Of a stretch of 64,000 bases of DNA, positions 52,517-61,148 are shown piece by piece. This DNA comes from Streptomyces daqingensis (lineage in GTDB: Bacteria; Actinomycetota; Actinomycetes; Streptomycetales; Streptomycetaceae). A model generated the notes under the pieces. It saw nothing but the letters and a program-made list of their open reading frames with translations. It was not told where the DNA came from and did no database searches. Every line of letters begins with the position of its first letter. The first letter of the stretch is position 1. Location of the stretch: assembly GCF_014645895.1 (NCBI RefSeq), contig NZ_BMMP01000011.1, positions 186,001-250,000 on the forward strand. The letters run 5' to 3'. A program made the translations under genes and the position numbers.

Positions 52517-54169
52517 GTGAACGACCGTCACCCGTCGGGAAGCTCCCTCCCGGCTGATACCTCCTCCGACTTCTCGTACGGGGCCCACGACGGCTACTAC
52601 GAGCAGGCGGTCTTCGACATCCACGCGCAGCAGCACGGCACTTCGCAGGGCCACCCGGGCGCGTACGACGGTTACAGCGCCGTCGCCCAGGGCGGCTCGG
52701 CCGCCTCCTTCGGCGACGGCGACCCGCTCTTCGGCTCGATGCCCGGCACCGACACGGGTGCGGCCGACGCCGGTTACGCGACCGGCTCCCACGACGTCGC
52801 CTACGCGGGCCAGGGCACCGGCGCCTACGACGTCGGCGGCTACGACAACGGCGCGGCCTGGGGCCAGTACGGACAGGCCTCCGGCCAGTGGGACTCCACG
52901 CAGTGGAACGCGGGCACCGGCCAATGGGACGCGACGCAATGGGAAGGCCAGTGGAACTCCCAGGCCGAGACCGGCAGTTGGGACACCGGCCAGCAGGAGG
53001 CGCAGGCGGCCGAGCACGCCGGCCAGTACGCCGAAGCGGCCTACGACGGTTACGCGTACGGGTACGACGCCACGGCCCAGGGCCTCGCTCACCAGGACCA
53101 GCACGACTCCTACGACAGTCTCGAACCCGAGGCCGCTGCGGCCTACGGCACCTACGAACAGCAGCCGTCGCAGGGCGAGTTCTTCGCGACCGACGGCGAG
53201 CCGGACGCCACGGCGGCCTTCCCCGCCTTCGACAGCTTCCACAGCGTCGACGCGGTGCCGGACGCCCCCGCGGGCCAGGTCTACGACGAGAACCAGGCAT
53301 ACGACGGACACGGCACCGGATGGGGCCACGGCGCCCCCGGCCCCGACGGCCGTGAACACCCCGGCACGGGCCCCGACTTCACGCCCGGGACATCCGCCGC
53401 CTCCGAGGCCACGACGATCGGTCCCCCTCCCCACCTGCGGAGCCGCCGGCGCGCTGCGGCGAGGCCACGGCGCTCCGCGATGCTCACCGTCGCCGTCCCG
53501 TCGGTCGCCGTGATGGGCGTGGCCGGAATCGCCGCGGCCTCCGTCGCGGGCAACAGCCCGGACGACTCCACGACCACCCAGGCTTCCGCACCGGACTCGG
53601 CCGTCCAGCCCGCCAACAGCAAGCTCGACACCCAGCTGGCCGGACTCTCCGCCGACGCGGACGACTTCGCCGACCGGGCGAGCCGCACCCAGGAGCGCAT
53701 CGACCTCAAGGAGCGGCAGGAGGCGGAGCGTGAGCGCAAGGCCCGGGAGGCCGCGCGCAAGGAGGCGCTGCGCCCGAAGTTCGCCCTGCCGGTCAAGGAG
53801 AACGGCCTGAGCGCGCAGTACGGTCAGGCGGGCCTCAACTGGATGTCCGTGCACACGGGCATCGACTTCCCCGTCAGCGAAGGCACTCCCGTGATGGCCG
53901 CCACCGACGGCACCGTCACGACCAAGTACGACGTGTCCTTCGGCAACATGGCGGTCGTGACCGCTCCCGACGGCACCGAGACGTGGTACTGCCACCTCAG
54001 CAGCACCAAGATCCGCTCCGGTGAGGTCAAGGCGGGAGACACCATCGGCTACTCGGGCAGCTCCGGCAACTCGACGGGCCCGCACCTGCACTTCGAGGTG
54101 CACCCCGGCGGCGGCGCGGCGATAGACCCGCTTCCGTGGCTGCGCTCCAAGGGCCTCGACCCGAGCTGA
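52517..54169 (+). CDS. M23 (LytM) peptidase with long aromatic-rich cytoplasmic tail
   Basis: 550 residues. Residues 1-315 are Gly/Ala/Tyr/Trp/Asp/Gln-rich, with repeats of the kind GQWDSTQWNAGTGQWDATQW. One membrane span follows (SAMLTVAVPSVAVMGVAGIA, about 320-340), then a coiled-coil linker (RTQERIDLKERQEAERERKA) and a LytM domain with HTGIDFPVSEGTP (Zn ligands His/Asp, about 445), GTETWYCHLSS and the second Zn site in GPHLHFEVHPGG (about 521). The enzyme faces outside and should cut peptidoglycan cross-bridges. GTG 52517 is chosen over the TTG at 52433, whose frame starts inside the promoter. The tail is unusual for this family. Confidence 0.88.
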   Translation: MNDRHPSGSSLPADTSSDFSYGAHDGYYEQAVFDIHAQQHGTSQGHPGAYDGYSAVAQGGSAASFGDGDPLFGSMPGTDTGAADAGYATGSHDVAYAGQGTGAYDVGGYDNGAAWGQYGQASGQWDSTQWNAGTGQWDATQWEGQWNSQAETGSWDTGQQEAQAAEHAGQYAEAAYDGYAYGYDATAQGLAHQDQHDSYDSLEPEAAAAYGTYEQQPSQGEFFATDGEPDATAAFPAFDSFHSVDAVPDAPAGQVYDENQAYDGHGTGWGHGAPGPDGREHPGTGPDFTPGTSAASEATTIGPPPHLRSRRRAAARPRRSAMLTVAVPSVAVMGVAGIAAASVAGNSPDDSTTTQASAPDSAVQPANSKLDTQLAGLSADADDFADRASRTQERIDLKERQEAERERKAREAARKEALRPKFALPVKENGLSAQYGQAGLNWMSVHTGIDFPVSEGTPVMAATDGTVTTKYDVSFGNMAVVTAPDGTETWYCHLSSTKIRSGEVKAGDTIGYSGSSGNSTGPHLHFEVHPGGGAAIDPLPWLRSKGLDPS

Positions 54170-54273
54170 TCCTCCCGGCCGTCACAACACCGGCCGCTAC
54201 GCCCGGGCTGCCCTCAACTCCCCGGCGGCCCACCGGTCTTCGTCCCCGGCGCAGACCGCCGCGTGCCGCAGCA

Positions 54274-54300
54274 CGGGCGCACGCGACGCGCGTGCGCCCG
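54274..54300. terminator. Terminator between the M23 and pcrA genes
   Basis: CGGGCGCACGCG and CGCGTGCGCCCG form a 12-bp stem with a 3-nt loop between convergent stops at 54169 and 54349. Confidence 0.8.
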
Positions 54301-54348
54301 CTCCCCCACCGGGCCGGGCTCGCCGCCCGGCCCCTTCACGTCCCGCCG

Positions 54349-56958
54349 CTACAGCTTCTGCACCGGCGCGTACCGCAGCAGCAGCCGCTTCGGTTTCTCG
54401 CCGCCGAAGTCGATCGTCGCCTCGGAGTTGTCGCCGCTTCCCTTGACGGCCAGGACCCTTCCGAGGCCGAAGCTGTCGTGCGTCACCCGGTCCCCGACCG
54501 ACAGGCTGACCACCGGACGGTCCGACGTACGGCGCGTGGCGAAGCCGCTCGGACCGCCTCGGCCGGCGGACCTCGACGCCGTCGACGACAGCGACGCGCC
54601 CGCCCCGAAGCCCGTACCGATCCCCCCGCGGCCCCCGCCGGACCCGGCGGAGGCACCCGTGCGCCTCCAGTCCACGTACTGGTCCGGGATCTCCTCCAGG
54701 AAGCGGGACGGCGGGTTGTACGACGGCTGGCCCCACGCGCTGCGCAGCACCGACCGCGTCAGGTAGAGGCGCCTGCGGGCGCGCGTGATGCCCACGTACG
54801 CCAGACGCCGCTCCTCCTCCAGCTCCTTCGTCTGGCCCAGGGCGCGCATGTGCGGGAAGACGCCGTCCTCCATGCCCGTGAGGAAGACGACGGGAAACTC
54901 GAGTCCCTTGGCGGTGTGGAGGGTCATCAGCGTGATGACGCCGTTCTCCTCGCCGTCCTGCTCGTCGGGGATCTGGTCGGAGTCCGCCACGAGCGCGACC
55001 TGCTCCAGGAAGTCGGCGAGCGTGCCCGGCTCGTCCTCGCCGCGCTCCTGCTCGAACTCCAGGGCGACGGCGGCCAGTTCCTGGAGGTTCTCGATCCGCG
55101 TCTCGTCCTGGGGGTCGTTGGACGACTGGAGTTCGGCGAGGTAGCCGGTCTGCTCCAGCACCGCCTCCAGGACGGTGGCGGGGCCCGCTCCCGATTCGAC
55201 GACCGTGCGCAGCTCCTCCATCAAAACGTTGAACCTGCGCACGGCGTTCGCCGAGCGGGCGGCCATTCCGTACGCCTCGTCCACCCGTGCGAGCGCCTGC
55301 GGGAAGGTGATCTTCTCGCGCAGGGCGAGCGCCTCGATCATCGCTTCCGCCCTGTCGCCGATGCCGCGCTTGGGCACGTTGAGGATCCGGCGCAGCGGCA
55401 CCGCGTCCTCGGGGTTGGCCAGCACCCGCAGGTAGGCCAGTACGTCCCGGACCTCGCGCCGTTCGTAGAAGCGCACCCCGCCGACGACCTTGTAGGGCAG
55501 GCCGACGCGGATGAAGACCTCCTCGAAGACACGGGACTGCGCGTTGGTGCGGTAGAAGACCGCGACGTCCCCCGCTTTCGCCTCGCCCGCGTCCGTGAGG
55601 CGGTCGATCTCGTCGGCGACGAACTGCGCCTCGTCGTGCTCGGTGTCGGAGACGTAGCCGGTGATCCGCTCGCCCGCACCGGAGTCCGTCCACAGGTTCT
55701 TGGGGCGGCGGTTCTCGTTCCGCTCGATGACCGCGTTGGCGGCGCTGAGGATCGTCTGCGTGGACCGGTAGTTCTGCTCCAGCAGGATCGTCGTCGCGTC
55801 CGGGTAGTCCTCCTCGAACTGGAGGATGTTGCGGATCGTTGCCCCGCGGAAGGCGTAGATGGACTGGTCCGCGTCCCCGACGACGCACAGTTCGGCACGC
55901 TCGGGGGCCGGGCCCTCCGCCTCGTGTTCCTCCCCGGCGCCCTCCCCGCCGCGCGCCGTTCCGGCCTCGGCGGGGCCCGTGCCGACGAGTTCGCGCACCA
56001 GCGTGTACTGCGCGTGGTTGGTGTCCTGGTACTCGTCCACCAGCACGTGCCGGAAGCGGCGCCGGTAGTGGTCGGCGACGTCGGGGAACGCCTGCAGCAG
56101 GTGGACGGTCGTCATGATGATGTCGTCGAAGTCCAGGGCGTTGGCCTCGCGCAGCCGCGCCTGGTACATCGTGTACGCCTCGGCGAGCGTCCTCTCGTAC
56201 GCCGCCCCAGCGCCTGCGGCCTGGGTGGTGCCCCCGGAGGCCTGCGCCGCGAAGTCCTCCTCGTCGATGAGCTCGTTCTTGAGGTTGGAGACCTTCGCGC
56301 TGAAGGCCTTCGGCGGATACCGCTTCGGGTCCAGCTCCAGGTCCCGGCAGACGAGCGCCATCAGGCGCTTGGAGTCGGCCGCGTCGTAGATCGAGAACGA
56401 CGAGGTGAAGCCGAGCTTCTTGCTCTCCCTGCGCAGGATGCGCACGCACGCGCTGTGGAACGTCGAGACCCACATCGACTGGGCCCTGGGGCCCACGAGC
56501 TCCTCGACGCGCTCCTTCATCTCGCCCGCGGCCTTGTTGGTGAAGGTGATGGCGAGGATCTGGCCCGGGTGGACACCGCGGGCGGCCAGCAGATACGCGA
56601 TGCGATGAGTCAGCACGCGGGTCTTGCCGGAGCCGGCGCCGGCGACGATCAGCAGCGGCGAGCCGCTGTGCACCACGGCGTCGCGCTGCGAGGGGTTCAT
56701 CTCCTCCAGCAGCGCGTCGGCGTCCACGACGGTGCGGCGGGAGCCGCCCCGGTGGTACGAGCCGCCGCCCGCACCGTGGCCTCCCCGGCCCTCGAAGGTG
56801 CCCGCGAAGAGGTGGTGCGGGATCTCGCCGCCGTGGTCGTCCCCCTCCTCGTCGGGGGGCGGTGGCAGGGGCTCCTCGCCCTGCCCGGCAGGGGGCCCGT
56901 CCTGTGCGCGCACCGGGGCGAGGCTGTTCAGGAAGCTGTCGTCGAAGAGGCTGCTCAT
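54349..56958 (-). CDS. pcrA: ATP-dependent DNA helicase PcrA/UvrD
   Basis: An 869-residue superfamily 1A helicase. Walker A (motif I) is VAGAGSGKTRVLTHRI (about 105-120). Motif Ia is ITFTNKAAGEM and Walker B/motif II is LVDEYQDTNHAQ. Motif III is VVGDADQSIYAFRGA, motif IV LEQNYRSTQTIL and motif V TLHTAKGLEFPVVF, with YVGITRARRRLYLTRS near the end as motif VI. An Asp/Gly-rich, His-containing N-terminal 75-residue tail and a C-terminal Gly/Ser-rich linker followed by a small beta domain (VGDRVTHDSFGLGRVLAVKG) are typical of actinobacterial PcrA. It acts in nucleotide-excision repair and removal of stalled RNA polymerase. A damage-type promoter lies directly upstream. Confidence 0.96.
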   Translation of the reverse strand: MSSLFDDSFLNSLAPVRAQDGPPAGQGEEPLPPPPDEEGDDHGGEIPHHLFAGTFEGRGGHGAGGGSYHRGGSRRTVVDADALLEEMNPSQRDAVVHSGSPLLIVAGAGSGKTRVLTHRIAYLLAARGVHPGQILAITFTNKAAGEMKERVEELVGPRAQSMWVSTFHSACVRILRRESKKLGFTSSFSIYDAADSKRLMALVCRDLELDPKRYPPKAFSAKVSNLKNELIDEEDFAAQASGGTTQAAGAGAAYERTLAEAYTMYQARLREANALDFDDIIMTTVHLLQAFPDVADHYRRRFRHVLVDEYQDTNHAQYTLVRELVGTGPAEAGTARGGEGAGEEHEAEGPAPERAELCVVGDADQSIYAFRGATIRNILQFEEDYPDATTILLEQNYRSTQTILSAANAVIERNENRRPKNLWTDSGAGERITGYVSDTEHDEAQFVADEIDRLTDAGEAKAGDVAVFYRTNAQSRVFEEVFIRVGLPYKVVGGVRFYERREVRDVLAYLRVLANPEDAVPLRRILNVPKRGIGDRAEAMIEALALREKITFPQALARVDEAYGMAARSANAVRRFNVLMEELRTVVESGAGPATVLEAVLEQTGYLAELQSSNDPQDETRIENLQELAAVALEFEQERGEDEPGTLADFLEQVALVADSDQIPDEQDGEENGVITLMTLHTAKGLEFPVVFLTGMEDGVFPHMRALGQTKELEEERRLAYVGITRARRRLYLTRSVLRSAWGQPSYNPPSRFLEEIPDQYVDWRRTGASAGSGGGRGGIGTGFGAGASLSSTASRSAGRGGPSGFATRRTSDRPVVSLSVGDRVTHDSFGLGRVLAVKGSGDNSEATIDFGGEKPKRLLLRYAPVQKL

Positions 56959-56967
56959 CGTCGGACG

Positions 56968-56990
56968 AGTCTAGGCCGTCCCGCTGACAG
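56968..56990 (-). promoter_or_regulatory. PafBC-type promoter candidate for pcrA
   Basis: On the pcrA strand CTGTCAGCG, an 8-bp spacer and TAGACT, then 9 bp to the ATG. It agrees with TTGTCRGTG-N8-TAnnnT at 7 of 9 upstream positions, with an exact spacer and an exact -10. Confidence 0.55.
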
Positions 56991-57199
56991 GGCGGCCGGG
57001 GTCCGTCCGGGCCGGGGCCCTGCGCCGGCCCGCGCGGCGGACTCCCGGACCAGGCCCCTTTCCGTCCGCCCGCATTGAATAACGAACAGATATCGGACGT
57101 ATCACCGTTCGGCCTTCACAGCGGTCCCACAACTCCGCTACCGTGCCGTGCCGGACGGCTCGCACCGCTCGCCGGCGAAAGCGCCGGCACGGGCCGTCC

Positions 57200-57378
57200 C
57201 CGCCGAGTCCGGCCGGCTTCACGCCGGAGCCGGGGACCCACCGCGTAGGCGCAGGGCCGCGTACGCACCAGGGGTGAATCGGGACGTACGCGCCGCCGGA
57301 AAGCGGGCGCACACCCCGTAGGGCAGCCTTCCGAACGCCCGAACCCGTCAGCTAACCCGGTAGGCGGCACACGGAAGG
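57200..57378 (+). promoter_or_regulatory. c-di-AMP (ydaO/yuaA-type) riboswitch
   Basis: The leader of the NlpC/P60 gene carries the conserved blocks of the ydaO class in order: CCGAGTCCGGCCGGC and GGAGCCGGGGACCCA, GGGGTGAATCGGG, GTAGGGCAGCCTTCCGAAC, and AACCCGTCAGCTAACC. It ends GGCACACGGAAGGAG, so the Shine-Dalgarno directly follows. CCTTCC inside the aptamer is complementary to GGAAGG of the ribosome site, which could couple ligand binding to initiation (inference). In streptomycetes this class controls cell-wall hydrolase genes. Confidence 0.9.
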
Positions 57379-57389
57379 AGTTGCCGGCC

Positions 57390-58475
57390 TTGGCGTCCCA
57401 TCGCAAGCCGCGCACACGGATACGTCACTCCGCCGCGACGAAGCGCGGAGCGCTCGGCGTCACCACCGCCGCGCTCGCCGCCGTCTCGCTCCTCACCCAG
57501 AGCGCGCAGGCGGCCCCGGACGACGGCAAACCGTCGCTCTCGGAAGTCAAGGAGAAAGTCGACAAGCTCTACCAGCAGGCGGAGAGCTCGACGCAGAAGT
57601 ACAACGCGGCCAAGGAGAGGACGGACGCCCAGCGGGCCAAGGCGGACAAGTCCCTCGACGAGGCCGCCGAGCGGACCGCGGAGCTGAACGAGGCGCGGCG
57701 CACGCTCGGCAACTACGCCACCGCGCAGTATCGTTCCGGCGGCATGTCCGAGACGGCGACGCTGCTCCTCACCGAGGACCCTCAGCAGTTCTTCCAGCAG
57801 TCCCACGTCCTGGACCGGATGTCGGGCCGCCAGAAGGAAGCGGTCTCCGACTTCGAGAAGCAGCAGAGGGCGGCGGACCGCGAACGCAAGGCCGCCACGA
57901 AGGAACTCTCCTCGCTCACTTCCGCGCAGAAGGAGCTGAAGAAGAACAAGCAGGAGGTCCAGGCGAAGCTCGCCGAGGCCCGCGAACTGCTGTCGGAGCT
58001 GACCGCCGAGCAGAAGGCCCGGATGGCCGCGGCGGAGAAGAAGAAGCAGGAGGCCGCCCGCAAGGCCGCCGAACGCGCGGAGGCGGAGCGCGAGAAGGGC
58101 TCCGGCGGCAGCCCGGGGTCGAACGCCTCCCAGGCGGAGAAGGTCATCGGCTTCGCGAAGAAGCAGCTGGGCAAGCCGTACGTCTGGGGAGCGACCGGGC
58201 CGAGTTCGTTCGACTGCTCGGGACTGACCGTGGGGGCCTGGAAGGCCGCGGGCGTCTCGCTGCCCCGTACGACCTGGGACCAGGTCGAGGTGGGCACCAA
58301 GGTCTCCAAGTCCCAGATGAAGCCCGGGGACTTGATCTTCTTCTACGACGACATCAGCCACGTGGGCATCTACGTGGGCAACGGCCAGATGATCCACGCT
58401 CCGAAGCCCGGCGCCGAGGTGCGGTACGAGTCGATCGACACGATGCCGTTCCACTCGGCCAACCGCCCCGGCTGA
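57390..58475 (+). CDS. NlpC/P60 peptidoglycan endopeptidase
   Basis: 361 residues. Signal peptide through about residue 46 (GALGVTTAALAAVSLLTQSAQA). Residues 55-225 form long coiled coils like those of PcsB-type wall hydrolases (KVDKLYQQAESSTQKYNAAK, AELNEARRTLGNYATAQYRS). The NlpC/P60 domain follows: Cys in SSFDCSGLTVGAW (about 271), His in DDISHVGIYVGNGQM (about 318) and a third polar residue in MIHAPKPGAEVRYE. It should hydrolyse D-Glu-DAP type bonds in the stem peptide outside the cell. TTG 57390 lies 9 bp after GGAAGGAG; the alternative TTG at 57381 would be too close. Controlled by the riboswitch upstream. Confidence 0.92.
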   Translation: MASHRKPRTRIRHSAATKRGALGVTTAALAAVSLLTQSAQAAPDDGKPSLSEVKEKVDKLYQQAESSTQKYNAAKERTDAQRAKADKSLDEAAERTAELNEARRTLGNYATAQYRSGGMSETATLLLTEDPQQFFQQSHVLDRMSGRQKEAVSDFEKQQRAADRERKAATKELSSLTSAQKELKKNKQEVQAKLAEARELLSELTAEQKARMAAAEKKKQEAARKAAERAEAEREKGSGGSPGSNASQAEKVIGFAKKQLGKPYVWGATGPSSFDCSGLTVGAWKAAGVSLPRTTWDQVEVGTKVSKSQMKPGDLIFFYDDISHVGIYVGNGQMIHAPKPGAEVRYESIDTMPFHSANRPG

Positions 58476-58532
58476 AGCGGAACCGGGGCGCCGGAGCCGG
58501 GGCAGGACCGGCTGGCGGCAGACTGAAGTGGC

Positions 58533-58565
58533 GCGCGGCGGGCGCGTGTCGAGCGCCCGCCGCGC
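58533..58565. terminator. Terminator between convergent genes
   Basis: GCGCGGCGGGCGC and GCGCCCGCCGCGC form a perfect 13-bp stem with a 7-nt loop, between the NlpC/P60 stop at 58475 and the minus-strand gene ending at 58648. Confidence 0.8.
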
Positions 58566-58647
58566 ACCGCAGCACGTTCAGCCGGCCGCGGTCCTGGCCC
58601 GTGCGGCCGGCCCCGCCTCAGGCGCACGACGCCTCCGGTCCGGCGCC

Positions 58648-59001
58648 TCATGTCCACAGCACCGCGATGAAGATGTTCGCCGTCGTCAGGGCGCCCACCG
58701 TGCCGAACAGCGGGGTGGCGACCTTCTCCTCGTCCCGTTTGACGTAGACCAGCCCGAGGATCACGACGAGCAGCGCCAGCTTCACACCGATCTTGACGTG
58801 GTCGACCGGATCGTCCGCCGCCTGGTTGAGGCCGACCAGCGCCATACCGGTCACCAGCATGGTGAACGCTCCGTGCAGCATCCCGGGGACGAAGCGCGCC
58901 CCGCCCGTGCGCATCGCCTTCATCTGGAAGAAGAAGCCGCCCAGCAGCGCGGCGATGCCGATGATGTGCAGCCCGACGAAGACGTTGATGAGTATGCCCA
59001 T
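58648..59001 (-). CDS. Small four-span membrane protein
   Basis: 117 residues with four membrane segments: MGILINVFVGLHIIGIAALL, FVPGMLHGAFTMLVTGMALV, VKIGVKLALLVVILGLVYVK and PLFGTVGALTTANIFIAVLW. The short loops and the HVKIGVKL segment suggest a small channel- or subunit-like protein, but no family is recognised with certainty. ATG 59001 lies 6 bp after TACGCT and no ribosome site is present, so the start is probably leaderless. The frame is open to 59181 but without a start signal. Confidence 0.78.
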   Translation of the reverse strand: MGILINVFVGLHIIGIAALLGGFFFQMKAMRTGGARFVPGMLHGAFTMLVTGMALVGLNQAADDPVDHVKIGVKLALLVVILGLVYVKRDEEKVATPLFGTVGALTTANIFIAVLWT

Positions 59002-59548
59002 GCCGGGAGCGTAGCCAAGTTCCCCGCCCGGCAGACGTGCGGCCCGGAATCCCCGCCGCCTCGCCGTCCGGAGGACCAACTCCACTGTTGCGCCGTGGAG
59101 TTGGGCACGGGGTGGAGGGCTGGTCCCCGTCTTCGCCTTCCCCTGTATTCGTCCGGGCGTGGGACGAGGCCCGCGGATCACGTACGGAGTCCGGGCCGAG
59201 CCGGTGGAATTCGACGGCGGACCTCATGATCATTTACGTTCTCCCCGCACACGGAGTCCCTCCGCGGCAAAGCCGGCCGGGCCGCCGCCGCGGCCAGGCC
59301 GCTTCCCCGCGCCTTCTCCCTCGGCAACTCCCCTCCCGCGTACCGGGATCCGGGAGATCGGCCAACCCCCCGGTGGCCATCCTGTGCCGGGCGGGGGGAG
59401 ATGCCGTGAGGGCTCCGGACGGCCCGGCGTCCACACCTGCGGCGACCTCACACGGACGGGCTACGAAGCCTCCCCTGCCGCGTGAACAAGCCCCGCCGTA
59501 GGGCACAATGCGCCTTTCACGAACGGTGTTTGAGAGGCGGGGTGCACA
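59002..59548. other. Intergenic region between two divergent membrane-protein genes
   Basis: 547 bp without a supported gene. It contains a low-GC spot around 59224-59238 (ATGATCATTTACG) with an 8-bp palindrome ATGATCAT, unlike the rest of the window. Promoters of the flanking divergent genes are expected here. Confidence 0.4.
59008..59013 (-). promoter_or_regulatory. Leaderless -10 box
   Basis: TACGCT on the minus strand ends 6 bp before the ATG at 59001. There is no Shine-Dalgarno. Confidence 0.45.
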
Positions 59549-60889
59549 GTGGCCGTGGACACGGCACGGGACGGCACGACAGGCAGCGGCAGCACGAGCG
59601 GTGAGACCGTCTCCATGCGCAAGTCCACGTCCGCCGAGGCTCCCTCCGGCAAGCACTCCACCCGCTGCACGTGCGGCGACTGCCCGCACGGTGCGCGCGA
59701 GGGCCACCGGCACGCGCTCTCCGGCTTCCGGCAGCGGCGCGACGAACTCGCCGCCGGCGAAGGGCTTCCCGCCGCGCTCGCCCACTCCCCCGGCGCCTCA
59801 CGCCAGTGGGTCTCCGACGAGTTGACGCGCGCCGCCCGTACGGTCGCCGAACGCAGTCGCGAAGAGGGCGCCGTACGTCTGGCCGCACTGTGGCGCCACA
59901 CCGTCGTCGCCGTGTGGGGGGCCGTACTGGCCCTGCTGCTCGGGCAGTTGCTCACCGCGATCGCCGTGGGCTGGTCCGCGGCGCGTACGGCCTCGCTCGT
60001 CGCCGCGTTCGTCTGCGCCGGGCTGCTCTCCGGCGCCGCCTACCTGCACCGGGCACGCGGCGGGGCGCTCGCGCCGCTCATCGGCGAGGACAACCGTCTC
60101 TCCACCTCGCGGACGGTCGCAGCCGCCTGGATCTTCTTCGCCGTGTACGACGTCCTCGTGCTCGCGCTCGAACTCGCGGGGCGCTCCGGGCAGGCCGAGC
60201 GCCGGGAGCTGCTGGCAGGCCTCGAACTCTCCCAGGGTGCCGGGCTGCTGACCGTGCTGGCGCTGAGCTGTGCCATAGCTGTATTCGTCCGCCGGACCGT
60301 CGCCGTGCGCGTCCAGCACCAGCGGCTGCAGAAGGTGCGCGCCGACCGCCCCCGCGCCTCGGACCTGCTGACCGACGACGCGGGCCGCGGCTCGTTCTGC
60401 GACGTGCAGTTCGTGCTCATCAGCGGCGTCGCGGTGATCTTCGCGGCGGTACGGCTGGCGCGTCAGCCCGACCAGCTGCCGGACCTGCCCTGGAGCCTGG
60501 CCGTTCTCGTCGTGGTCTCCGCCGCCACCTACCTCGCGGGCAAGTACGCCGAGGGCGGCCGTCCCGTGGTGCTTTCGGTGGTGCGGGCCCGCGAGATCGG
60601 CGACCTGCACGCCCCAATCCGCACCGGCGACGACATCGAGATCCGCGGAGCCGGCTTCGTGCCCCCGGGCTCGGACGAGCCCGACCGGCTGGCCCGGATG
60701 GTGGTCCGCGTGGGCGCCGTCCACGTCCCGGTGCCGCTCATCCCGGTCGGCGGCGGGTTCGCCAACCCCACCGACTCGACTCTGACCGTCCCGGTCCCCG
60801 TGGAGGTCGAGCCCGGGAAGGTCGAGGTCCAGGTCGTCACCGCCGCCGGAGTCGAGACCAACCGCTACCCCATCGACGTCGCCGACTGA
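59549..60889 (+). CDS. Membrane protein with Cys-rich N-terminus and TIG-like C-terminal domain
   Basis: 446 residues. Near residue 38 the segment RCTCGDCPHG is followed by HRH, which could form a small metal site. Six to seven membrane segments lie between about 125 and 345 (VVAVWGAVLALLLGQLLTAI, AWIFFAVYDVLVLALELAG, CDVQFVLISGVAVIFAAVRL, LAVLVVVSAATYLAGKYAE). The last 100 residues look like an immunoglobulin/TIG domain (GDDIEIRGAGFVPPGS, TLTVPVPVEVEPGKVEVQVV). GTG 59549 follows GAGGCGGGG. The combination is not one I recognise as a named family. The C-terminal domain is predicted to be on the outside. Confidence 0.75.
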   Translation: MAVDTARDGTTGSGSTSGETVSMRKSTSAEAPSGKHSTRCTCGDCPHGAREGHRHALSGFRQRRDELAAGEGLPAALAHSPGASRQWVSDELTRAARTVAERSREEGAVRLAALWRHTVVAVWGAVLALLLGQLLTAIAVGWSAARTASLVAAFVCAGLLSGAAYLHRARGGALAPLIGEDNRLSTSRTVAAAWIFFAVYDVLVLALELAGRSGQAERRELLAGLELSQGAGLLTVLALSCAIAVFVRRTVAVRVQHQRLQKVRADRPRASDLLTDDAGRGSFCDVQFVLISGVAVIFAAVRLARQPDQLPDLPWSLAVLVVVSAATYLAGKYAEGGRPVVLSVVRAREIGDLHAPIRTGDDIEIRGAGFVPPGSDEPDRLARMVVRVGAVHVPVPLIPVGGGFANPTDSTLTVPVPVEVEPGKVEVQVVTAAGVETNRYPIDVAD

Positions 60890-60897
60890 CGCGCTCC

Positions 60898-60940
60898 CGC
60901 GTAGGGGACCGGAACAACCGGCTGCGCGTAGGGGACCGGA
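60898..60940. repeat. 16-bp direct repeat
   Basis: CGCGTAGGGGACCGGA occurs at 60898-60913 and again at 60925-60940, 27 bp apart, between the TIG-domain gene and the DoxX gene. It could mark two copies of a protein-binding site or a recent duplication. Confidence 0.7.
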
Positions 60941-61148
60941 GCTGCGGGCCGGTTGGTCCGCTCTGTCGCGAATCACCGGGCCCGGAACCGCGTCCGGAAC
61001 CCCGGTTGTGCTCCTGACCGTGCATAACGGGTGTGCGAGAGACCTCGGCCGCGTAGCGTGTCCACTCCTGCCCGGCCGAACAGGCTTGCGGCAGAGGCAG
61101 TGGAGTAGCTGCGAGAGCGGCAGCACCTGACGGAGGCGGGGACGCGAG

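Noticed and set aside
51760..52557. Open frames across the region between icmB and the M23 gene
   Set aside because: Arg/Pro/Ala-rich translations in several frames at once, typical of GC-rich noncoding DNA.
54136..57078. 980-codon plus-strand open frame opposite pcrA
   Set aside because: Antisense shadow; the pcrA helicase motifs are complete on the minus strand.
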